In this document: positions 57,380 to 64,000 of the stretch, piece by piece
Numbering within the stretch: the first letter of the stretch is position 1
Layout: each line of letters begins with the position of its first letter
NCBI RefSeq assembly: GCF_000384115.1
Contig: NZ_KB913029.1
Span: 3,633,057-3,697,056, forward strand
Length of the DNA: 64,000 bases
Direction of reading: 5' to 3'
DNA from: Sporichthya polymorpha DSM 43042
GTDB taxonomy: Bacteria > Actinomycetota > Actinomycetes > Sporichthyales > Sporichthyaceae
Notes under the pieces: generated by a model
What the model was told of the DNA's origin: nothing
The model's input: only the letters and a program-made list of their open reading frames with translations
The model's database searches: none
Program-made: the position numbers and the translations under genes

Positions 57380-59385
57380 CGGCCCGCGGTCCCCGATCGA
57401 CGCAGGGTCAGCAGGTGCGCCGGTTCGCGGTGCGGATCCAGGCGGATGTAGTTCGAGGCGCCCCAGGTCCAGGTCTCGCCGGTGAACTCGTCGGTCACCA
57501 GGCAGGACTCCCCGGGGATCAGTCCGAGGGCCGCGGGATCCAGGTGCACCATCGTCTCCCGCGTGGCATGCGGGTCGAGATTGACGACGACGAGAACGGT
57601 GTCCGACGACCCGTCAGGCCCGGACGCGGTCTTCGAGTACGCGATCACGTTCTCGTCGTCCACGTCGTGGAAGGCGACGTTGCGCAGCTGCTGCAGCGCC
57701 GGGTGTGCGCGGCGGAAGTTGTTCAGCGTCGTGAGGTAGGGCGCGAGGCTGCGGCCCTCCGCCTCGGCGTCCGCGTAGTCGCGGGGCCGGTACTGGTACT
57801 TCTCCGAGTCGAGGTACTCCTCGCTGCCCGGGCGCACGGCCACCCCTTCGTAGAGCTCGTAACCGGAGTACACGCCCCAGGCGGGGGAGAGCGTCGCGGC
57901 GAGCACCGCGCGGATCTTGAACGCCGGCGGCCCGCCGTACTGCAGGAACGCGTGGAGGATGTCCGGGGTGTTGACGAAGAAGTTCGGCCGCAGGAAGTGC
58001 GCGCTCTCCTGCGCGAGCTCCGTCGCGTACTCGGTCAGTTCTGCCTTCGTCGTCCGCCACGTGAAGTACGTGTAGGACTGGTGGAACCCGACCTTCGCCA
58101 GCTCGTGCATCATCGCCGGCCGGGTGAAGGCCTCCGAGAGGAAGAGCACGTCCGGGTCCGTGCGGCGGATGTCCGCGAGCAGCTGCTCCCAGAACGACAC
58201 CGGTTTCGTGTGCGGGTTGTCGACGCGGAAGATCCGGACGCCGTGGTCCATCCAGTGCCGCAGGACGCGCAGGCACTCCGCGTACAGGCCGTCGAAGTCG
58301 TTGTCGAAGTTGATCGGATAGATGTCCTGGTACTTCTTCGGCGGGTTCTCGGCGTAGGCGATGGTCCCGTCGGCGCGCGTGGTGAACCACTCCGGGTGCT
58401 CCTTGACCCAGGGGTGGTCGGGGGAGCACTGCAGCGCGAAGTCCAGTGCGACCTCAAGCCCGTTCGCCCGGGCCGCGTCGACGAAGCGGTCGAAGTCGGC
58501 GAGCGTCCCGAGGTCCGGGTGCACCGCGTCGTGCCCGCCGTCCTCGGACCCGATGGCCCACGGTGAGCCGGGGTCGTCCGGGCCGGGGGTCAGCGTGTTG
58601 TTCGGGCCCTTGCGGAACGAGCGGCCGACCGGGTGGATCGGCGGGAGGTAGACGACGTCGAAGCCCATCGCCGCGATCGCCGGCAGCCGCTCGGCCGCCG
58701 CGGTGAACGTGCCCGACCGCGGCGGGTCCAGGGTCGCGCCCTCGCTGCGCGGGAAGAACTCGTACCAGGAGCTGAACAACGCCTCGCGGCGGTCGACCTG
58801 CAGCGGGAAGCGCTTGGTCGCGGTCACCAGGTCGCGCAGCGGGTGGCGGGCGAGCAGCCGCTCCACCTCCGGGGCGAGCCCGGCCGCGAGGCGGACCTGC
58901 GCGGGGTAGCGCTCGTCCCGGAGGTCCGCGGCGGTGCCGCGGAGCAGCTTGAGGCCGACCTCGACCTCCTCGGGGGCCACCGCCGAGTTCGCGGCGAGCG
59001 CCTCGGCGGCGCGCTCCATCAGCCGCGCGCCCTCCTCGAGCATCAGTTCGACGTCGACGCCGGCCGCGATCTTGATCGGGGCGTCGTGGTGCCAGGTGCC
59101 GTACGGGTCGCTCCACCCCTCGACCTGAAAGGTCCACTTGCCCGGGCGGGTGGGCGTGACGGTGGCGGCCCACCGGTCGGTGCCGGGGGCGAGGAGCCGC
59201 ATGGGCACCCACGACTCGACCTTGCCGCGCGGGTCCCGCAGGACCACGTTCGCGTTGACCGCGTCGTGACCCTCGCGGAACACCGTCGCGCGCACCTCGA
59301 AGGGCTCGCCGGCGGCCGCTTTCGCGGGGCGGGCCGTGCAGTCCACGACGGGATGGACGTCCGTGATCGGAATTCGAGCGCTCAC
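57376..59385 (-). CDS. glgE: Alpha-1,4-glucan:maltose-1-phosphate maltosyltransferase
   Basis: Transfers maltose from maltose-1-phosphate onto alpha-1,4-glucan, the core step of the trehalose-to-glucan route. The 669-residue GH13_3 protein has the N-terminal beta and helical domains, the active-site region [18 protein letters not shown] with the nucleophilic aspartate, [11 protein letters not shown] with the acid/base, and a C-terminal domain ending in ASNYIRLDP. The GTG at 59385 gives the GlgE N terminus [10 protein letters not shown] and lies 7 bases downstream of a TACGTT -10 box, so it is probably a leaderless first gene of the operon. Confidence 0.96.
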   Translation of the reverse strand: MSARIPITDVHPVVDCTARPAKAAAGEPFEVRATVFREGHDAVNANVVLRDPRGKVESWVPMRLLAPGTDRWAATVTPTRPGKWTFQVEGWSDPYGTWHHDAPIKIAAGVDVELMLEEGARLMERAAEALAANSAVAPEEVEVGLKLLRGTAADLRDERYPAQVRLAAGLAPEVERLLARHPLRDLVTATKRFPLQVDRREALFSSWYEFFPRSEGATLDPPRSGTFTAAAERLPAIAAMGFDVVYLPPIHPVGRSFRKGPNNTLTPGPDDPGSPWAIGSEDGGHDAVHPDLGTLADFDRFVDAARANGLEVALDFALQCSPDHPWVKEHPEWFTTRADGTIAYAENPPKKYQDIYPINFDNDFDGLYAECLRVLRHWMDHGVRIFRVDNPHTKPVSFWEQLLADIRRTDPDVLFLSEAFTRPAMMHELAKVGFHQSYTYFTWRTTKAELTEYATELAQESAHFLRPNFFVNTPDILHAFLQYGGPPAFKIRAVLAATLSPAWGVYSGYELYEGVAVRPGSEEYLDSEKYQYRPRDYADAEAEGRSLAPYLTTLNNFRRAHPALQQLRNVAFHDVDDENVIAYSKTASGPDGSSDTVLVVVNLDPHATRETMVHLDPAALGLIPGESCLVTDEFTGETWTWGASNYIRLDPHREPAHLLTLRRSGTAGR

Positions 59386-59392
59386 GTTGGCG

Positions 59393-59525
59393 AACGTACC
59401 CGGCTGTCCGGGCCGCAACCAGGCACCGGGCGAGTGCTCCGACCGAGCGGTTCGGGGTGCCACCGGACGCCTCCCTCGAATGGCTCCGCGCGCGATGCAT
59501 TGCCGAAACGTCTCCCGGATAGATT
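59393..59525. promoter_or_regulatory. Divergent leaderless promoter pair for glgE and glgP
   Basis: On the minus strand TACGTT (59398-59393) ends 7 bases before the glgE GTG. On the plus strand TAGATT (59520-59525) ends 7 bases before the glgP GTG. Both have a TTGCSG box 14 bases upstream (minus TTGCGG 59418-59413; plus TTGCCG 59500-59505). Neither start has a ribosome site. The 14-base spacer is short for the main sigma factor, so the -35 assignment is tentative. Confidence 0.5.
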
Positions 59526-59532
59526 GAGTCAG

Positions 59533-62148
59533 GTGAGAGCTATCCGTCGGTTCACCGTCCGCGCCGCCCTGCCCACCGAGCTGCTCCCCCTGGGGGAGCT
59601 GGCCACGAACCTCCGCTGGAGCTGGCACGCCGACACGCGGGCGATCTTCGCCGCGGTCGACCCCACGACCTGGGACGCGGTCGGGCAGGACCCGATGAAG
59701 CTGCTCGGCGCCGTCTCCACGGCGCGGCTCACCGAGCTCGCGGCCGACTCCGAGTTCCGGTCCCGGCTCGACGCCGCCGTGGCGGACCTGCGCTCCTACC
59801 GCACCGACGAGCGGTGGTACCAGCGCAACGAGAACGCCGGTGAGCACCCGCTGCCGCGCGCCATCGCGTACTTCTCACCCGAGTTCGGCATCACCGCGGT
59901 GCTGCCGCAGTACTCCGGCGGCCTCGGCATCCTCGCCGGCGACCACCTCAAGGCGGCCAGCGACCTCGGCGTCCCGATCATCGGCGTCGGGCTGCTCTAC
60001 CGGCGGGGCTACTTCATCCAGTCGTTGTCCCGCGAGGGGTGGCAGGAGGAGCGGTATCCCGTCCTCGACCCGCACGAGCTGCCGATCGAGGCGCTGCGCG
60101 AGGCCGACGGGTCGTTGCTGCGCGTCCGCATCGGCCTGCCCGGTGGCCGGACGCTGTCCGCGCAGGTCTGGAAGGCGCAGGTCGGGCGCGTGCCGCTGCT
60201 GCTCCTCGACTCGGACGTGGAGGAGAACGGCCCGTTCGAGCGGGAGATCACCGACCGGCTCTACGGCGGCGGCACCGAGCACCGGCTGCACCAGGAGCTG
60301 CTGCTGGGCATCGGCGGCGTCCGCGCCGTCCGGGCCTACTGCCGCCTGACCGGCACGCCGGACCCCGAGGTCTTCCACACGAACGAGGGCCACGCCGGCT
60401 TCCTCGGCATCGAGCGCATCCGCGAGTACGCGGAGGAGGACGGCCTGCCGTTCGACGCCGCGCTCGAGGCGGCCCGGGCCGGGACCGTCTTCACCACCCA
60501 CACCCCGGTGCCCGCCGGCATCGACCGCTTCCCGCGCGAGCTGATCGCGACCTACTTCGGTGGCGACAACGCGATCGCCTCGGTGCCGGTCGAGCGGATC
60601 CTGGAACTCGGGGCCGAGACGTACTCCGGTGGCGACCCGACCGTGTTCAACATGGCAGTCATGGGCCTGCGCCTCGCGCAGCGCGCCAACGGCGTCAGCC
60701 TGCTGCACGGCGCGGTCAGCCGCGAGATGTTCGGCGGGCTGTGGCCGGGCTTCGACCCGGACGAGGTGCCGATCACCTCGATCACCAACGGCGTCCACGC
60801 CCCGACCTGGACCGCGCCCGAGGCGATCGAGCTCGCGCGGCGCGAGGCCGGGCCGGCCTTCATCGCCACGGCCGAGGACTGGGGCGCGCTCGACGACGTC
60901 TCCGACCGCGCCCTGTTCGACGTCGGCCGCCTGCTCCGCGAGCGGCTCGTCCAGTCCGTCCGGCGCCGGCTGCGTGCGCAGTGGCTGCAGCGCGGGGCGA
61001 GCGAGGCCGAGCTCGGCTGGGTGAACACGGTGCTCGATCCCGACGTGCTGACGATCGGGTTCGCCCGCCGCGTGCCCTCCTACAAGCGCCTGACACTGAT
61101 GCTGACGGACCCGGAGCGGCTGAAGCACCTGCTGCTGCACCCGGAGCGCCCGATCCAGCTCGTGATCGCGGGCAAGGCGCACCCGGCCGACGACGGAGGC
61201 AAGCGCCTGATCCAGGAGCTCGTCCGCTTCGCCGACGACCCCGCGGTGCGGCACCGCATCGTCTTCCTCACCGACTACGACATGGGGCTCGCCGCCGAGA
61301 TGATCCCCGGCTGTGACGTCTGGCTGAACAACCCGCTGCGCCCGCTCGAGGCGTGCGGCACGTCCGGGATGAAGGCGGCCCTGAACGGCTGCCTCAACCT
61401 CTCCGTGCTCGACGGCTGGTGGGACGAGTGGTACGACGGCGCCAATGGCTGGGCGATCCCGTCCGCGACCGGTGTCGAGGACCCCGAGCGGCGCGACGAG
61501 CTCGAGTCGAGCGCGCTCTACGACCTGATCGAGACCTCCGTCGCCCCGCGGTTCTACGAGCGCGACGAGTCCGGTCTGCCCGCCCGCTGGCTGGAGATGG
61601 TCCGGCACACGATCGGCTCGCTGGGTCCGAAGGTGCTCGCCTCGCGCATGGTCCAGGACTACGTCAATCAGCTCTACGCGCCGGCCGCCGTGTCCTCCCG
61701 TGAGCTCGCCGACGACAAGCTCGCGCTCGCCCGCGAGCTGGCGTCCTGGAAGTCGCGCGTCCGCGCCGGCTGGGAGGCCGTCCGCGTCGACCACGTCGAG
61801 GTCTCCGGCGCGGTTGACGTCGCGTCAGTGGGTGACGAGGTCTCGGTCTCCTGTTTGGTCTCTCTTGGGTCGCTCGACCCGTCCGACGTGGACGTGCAGT
61901 TGGTGTACGGCCGGGTCGACGAGTCCGACCAGATCCTCGGGCCGCAGACCCTCTCGCTCACCGTCGCGGAACAGTTCGACAGCGGCCGCAGCCGGTACGA
62001 GGGCACCGTCGCCCTGCGCAACAGCGGACCGTTCGGGTACTCGGTGCGCGTCCTTCCGGCCCACCGGCTGCTCGCCGGCCCGGCGGAGCTCGGGCTGGTC
62101 GCGGTGCCGATGGCGCCGGCGGGGATGACCGACGGCCCGGTGCGCTGA
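59533..62148 (+). CDS. glgP: Alpha-glucan phosphorylase
   Basis: Degrades alpha-1,4-glucan by phosphorolysis to glucose-1-phosphate. The 871-residue protein begins with the DUF3417-type N-terminal region (LGELATNLRWSWHAD), continues with the glycosyltransferase-B fold (YFSPEFGI, EVFHTNEGH), and ends with the PLP-lysine motif EACGTSGMKAALNG, the lysine that anchors PLP. The GTG start at 59533 has a -10-like TAGATT 7 bases upstream and no ribosome site, so it is probably leaderless. Divergent from the synthetic glgE operon, so synthesis and breakdown can be balanced. Confidence 0.95.
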   Translation: MRAIRRFTVRAALPTELLPLGELATNLRWSWHADTRAIFAAVDPTTWDAVGQDPMKLLGAVSTARLTELAADSEFRSRLDAAVADLRSYRTDERWYQRNENAGEHPLPRAIAYFSPEFGITAVLPQYSGGLGILAGDHLKAASDLGVPIIGVGLLYRRGYFIQSLSREGWQEERYPVLDPHELPIEALREADGSLLRVRIGLPGGRTLSAQVWKAQVGRVPLLLLDSDVEENGPFEREITDRLYGGGTEHRLHQELLLGIGGVRAVRAYCRLTGTPDPEVFHTNEGHAGFLGIERIREYAEEDGLPFDAALEAARAGTVFTTHTPVPAGIDRFPRELIATYFGGDNAIASVPVERILELGAETYSGGDPTVFNMAVMGLRLAQRANGVSLLHGAVSREMFGGLWPGFDPDEVPITSITNGVHAPTWTAPEAIELARREAGPAFIATAEDWGALDDVSDRALFDVGRLLRERLVQSVRRRLRAQWLQRGASEAELGWVNTVLDPDVLTIGFARRVPSYKRLTLMLTDPERLKHLLLHPERPIQLVIAGKAHPADDGGKRLIQELVRFADDPAVRHRIVFLTDYDMGLAAEMIPGCDVWLNNPLRPLEACGTSGMKAALNGCLNLSVLDGWWDEWYDGANGWAIPSATGVEDPERRDELESSALYDLIETSVAPRFYERDESGLPARWLEMVRHTIGSLGPKVLASRMVQDYVNQLYAPAAVSSRELADDKLALARELASWKSRVRAGWEAVRVDHVEVSGAVDVASVGDEVSVSCLVSLGSLDPSDVDVQLVYGRVDESDQILGPQTLSLTVAEQFDSGRSRYEGTVALRNSGPFGYSVRVLPAHRLLAGPAELGLVAVPMAPAGMTDGPVR

Positions 62149-62294
62149 CCGCGAGAAGCTCGCGGTCTGCAGTCGCAGGACACGCGCAGCGAACTATCCC
62201 GAACAATCAGCGGTTCCGGGTGCAATCCTTGACCCCGTCGCCGTAGATTCGGCGGCTGCACGAGAACTGCAGCGGGACCGGTAGGAGAAGTGGC

Positions 62295-64000
62295 GTGGAA
62301 CGGTTGCCGGGCACGCCCTATCTGGCCGGTGAGGTCATGGGGCGCGGTCCCCACGGTGCGGTGTTCGTGGCGCAGGACGCGGCCGAGCGTCGGCTCGCGG
62401 TCAAGGTGCTCACGCCGGACCTGTCCGGGGGTGACGCCTCCGCGCGCGAGTTCGCGGGTCAGCGGGACACGCTCACCTCGCTGCGGCACCCGCACCTCAT
62501 GCCGGTGTACGACATCGTGCTCACCGACACCGGTCTGCTCGCCGTCGTCACCGAGCGGGCCGAGGGCGGCAACCTGCGTCAGGCCCTCGAGGTCGTCCGC
62601 ACCTTCCCCCCGTCCGAGGCGTGCCGCCTCGGCGCGCAGATCGCCCGGGCCCTGGCCTCGCTGCACGCGACCGGCCTGGTTCACGGCGACCTGACCGCGA
62701 CCAACATCCTGTTCAACGACTCGGGCAGCCGCCCGGCCGTGCGCGTCTCCGACGCCGGCCTGACGCGATGGCTCGCCGGGCTCGGCCGCGGTTGGATCCC
62801 GGTCGCGGCGGCGGCCTACGCGGCGCCCGAGGTGGCCGCCGGGGGCGTGCCCGGGGCGTCCGCGGACCTCTATGCGCTCGGTGTGCTGCTGCACGAGATG
62901 TGCGTCGGGGTGCCGCCGTTCGCCGGCGACCCGGCAGAAGTGACGCGCCGTCATGTCGAAGAGGTGCCGGTGCGCCCGGCCGGCATCCCGGACCAGTTGT
63001 GGGTCCTGATCGCCGCGCTGCTCGCCAAGGACGGCGCCGCGCGCGTCGGTCCCGCGGCGGCCGTGGCCGGGTACCTCGACGCGATCGCGGCCGACGTCGA
63101 CCGCGTGCCCCCGGCCGCACCGATCGGACCCATCGCCGCCGCGGTGGCCCTCGCCCCGCTGCCGGACATCAGCGCCCCGGGTTCGGCGTTCGGCGCGGGC
63201 GTGGGCGACGCCGCCCCCGTGTTCGACGCGCCGGCCGACGTTCCCATCGCCGACGTCAGCCCGACCGCGGAGACCGACGTCCTGCCGGTCGCCGAACCGC
63301 CCGCGTGGACGCCGCCGCCCGCGGACCCCGCGCCGTGGGAGCGGCCGCCGGTCGAGGCCGCGGCCTACGACCCCTACCCGTCGTCGGGTTCGTCGTACGG
63401 CGAGTCCGGTGGGTACGACGCCGGGACCTACGCCGCCGCGGCCGGGTACGGCGCGGGTGGTTACGGCGGGGCCGGGTACGGACCGGTCGGCTCCGACCCG
63501 GTCGAGGTCGCGGCCGCCGCGGACCCCGAGGCCGAGCGCGCCCGCAACGCGGCCTACCTCGCCATGTACGAGCGTGACCGCCGCCGGCGGTTCGCGATCA
63601 TCGCGGGCGTCGTCCTGCTCTCGGTGATCGGCGTCGGCGTCGCGATCGGTGCGGTCATCGGCAGCGGCGACGGCGGTGGCGACGGAGACGACCCCGGCGT
63701 CGACGATCCCGGCATCGTCCTGCCGACCCCGGTGTTCCCGGGCGACCTGGAGTCCCCGACCCCGACGCCGGAGGAGTCCCCGACCCCGACCCCGGAGCCG
63801 ACCCCGACCCCGACCCCGGCGCCCCCGGGCACGACCCCCCGGCCGACCCCGGAACCCACTCCCACCCCGACCCCCACCCCGGTTCCCACCCCGACCCCGA
63901 CGATCCCGGTCGTGACCGTCACCCCGCCGCCGACGCCGACGCCGGTCGTGACGCCGACACCGGAGCCGACGCCGACCCCGGAGCCGACCCCGTCGCCGCC
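62295..64000 (+). CDS. Receptor-type Ser/Thr protein kinase, 3' end outside window
   Basis: The frame stays open to the window end (568 codons visible). An N-terminal kinase domain (about residues 1-265) has a Gly-loop [10 protein letters not shown], the ATP lysine Lys37 (AVKV), catalytic-loop HGDLTATN (residues 130-137, HGD instead of HRD) and DAG instead of DFG (residues 153-155). Catalytic and metal aspartates and the asparagine are kept, so activity is possible but the activation control is unusual. A Pro/Ala/Tyr/Gly-rich juxtamembrane region, one transmembrane helix (about residues 433-456) and an extracellular Pro/Thr tail of repeated TP units follow. A TAGGAGAAG site precedes the GTG. 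Confidence 0.88.
   Translation, partial: MERLPGTPYLAGEVMGRGPHGAVFVAQDAAERRLAVKVLTPDLSGGDASAREFAGQRDTLTSLRHPHLMPVYDIVLTDTGLLAVVTERAEGGNLRQALEVVRTFPPSEACRLGAQIARALASLHATGLVHGDLTATNILFNDSGSRPAVRVSDAGLTRWLAGLGRGWIPVAAAAYAAPEVAAGGVPGASADLYALGVLLHEMCVGVPPFAGDPAEVTRRHVEEVPVRPAGIPDQLWVLIAALLAKDGAARVGPAAAVAGYLDAIAADVDRVPPAAPIGPIAAAVALAPLPDISAPGSAFGAGVGDAAPVFDAPADVPIADVSPTAETDVLPVAEPPAWTPPPADPAPWERPPVEAAAYDPYPSSGSSYGESGGYDAGTYAAAAGYGAGGYGGAGYGPVGSDPVEVAAAADPEAERARNAAYLAMYERDRRRRFAIIAGVVLLSVIGVGVAIGAVIGSGDGGGDGDDPGVDDPGIVLPTPVFPGDLESPTPTPEESPTPTPEPTPTPTPAPPGTTPRPTPEPTPTPTPTPVPTPTPTIPVVTVTPPPTPTPVVTPTPEPTPTPEPTPSP

Noticed and set aside
62290-62694. Arg/Pro-rich frame overlapping the kinase start
   Set aside because: It is a frameshifted reading of the kinase gene; the neighbouring frame beginning at GTG 62295 has full kinase motifs and continues to the window end.

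Overview
The window is one continuous stretch of chromosome from a high-GC, Gram-positive actinobacterium. Genes are tightly packed, GTG and TTG starts are common, and many genes overlap by 1-4 bases. The gene order closely follows two well-known actinobacterial chromosomes as I recall them: Mycobacterium tuberculosis from argS to glgP (about Rv1292-Rv1328) and Streptomyces coelicolor from hom to glgP (about SCO5354-SCO5444). A neighbouring pair of Scy/FilP-like coiled-coil proteins and an ethylmalonyl-CoA pathway point to a Streptomyces- or Frankia-like, possibly mycelial organism rather than a mycobacterium. The genus cannot be fixed from sequence alone. There are no rRNA, tRNA, transposase, phage or CRISPR features.

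Region 1 (1-12951) is housekeeping: the end of argS, then lysA, hom, thrC and thrB (lysine and threonine synthesis), rho, rpmE, prfA, prmC, a Sua5/YciO/YrdC protein, a phosphatase-like protein lacking the nucleophilic cysteine, and a WecA-type lipid-linked GlcNAc-1-P transferase. Region 2 (13064-21791) is a full F1Fo ATP synthase operon (atpZ, atpI, B, E, F, F', H, A, G, D, C) followed by a DUF2550 gene. It has two tandem b-subunit genes. Region 3 (21793-33657) holds a serine hydrolase, the cobalamin adenosyltransferase, small secreted proteins, murA with the natural Cys-to-Asp change, an ethylmalonyl-CoA mutase-like enzyme, a SWIM/SNF2 protein and nucS.

Region 4 (33849-47111) holds most of an ethylmalonyl-CoA/methylmalonyl-CoA route: a duplicated 3-hydroxyacyl-CoA dehydrogenase, ccr, an epimerase, a thiolase and the mutase chaperone MeaB. 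With the mutase and the adenosyltransferase upstream, this supplies condensation, reduction, reductive carboxylation, epimerisation, B12-dependent rearrangement and cofactor repair. A P450, an FmdB protein, a DODA-type dioxygenase, a SIMPL protein and the Scy/FilP-like pair lie among them. Region 5 (47152-51698) has an ABC exporter module with a cyclic-nucleotide-binding domain fused to the ATPase, a lipoprotein, a DUF3817 protein and a thioredoxin-TPR protein. Region 6 (51942-62148) is the GlgE alpha-glucan pathway operon (glgE-treS-mak-glgB) with glgP divergent from it. The window ends inside a receptor-like Ser/Thr kinase gene (62295 onward).

The most distinctive non-coding feature is a set of strong palindromes and hairpin repeats between genes, especially between convergent genes. 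Two intergenic spacers share one hairpin family including its loop. One spacer carries six near-identical hairpins with alternating 34/41-base spacing. Another carries a 59-base tandem repeat ending in a perfect 32-base palindrome. No gap between genes exceeds about 300 bases. I see no clearly new multi-gene system. The best leads are the hairpin arrays, the paired atpF genes, the serine-for-cysteine phosphatase and the cNMP-domain ABC ATPase.
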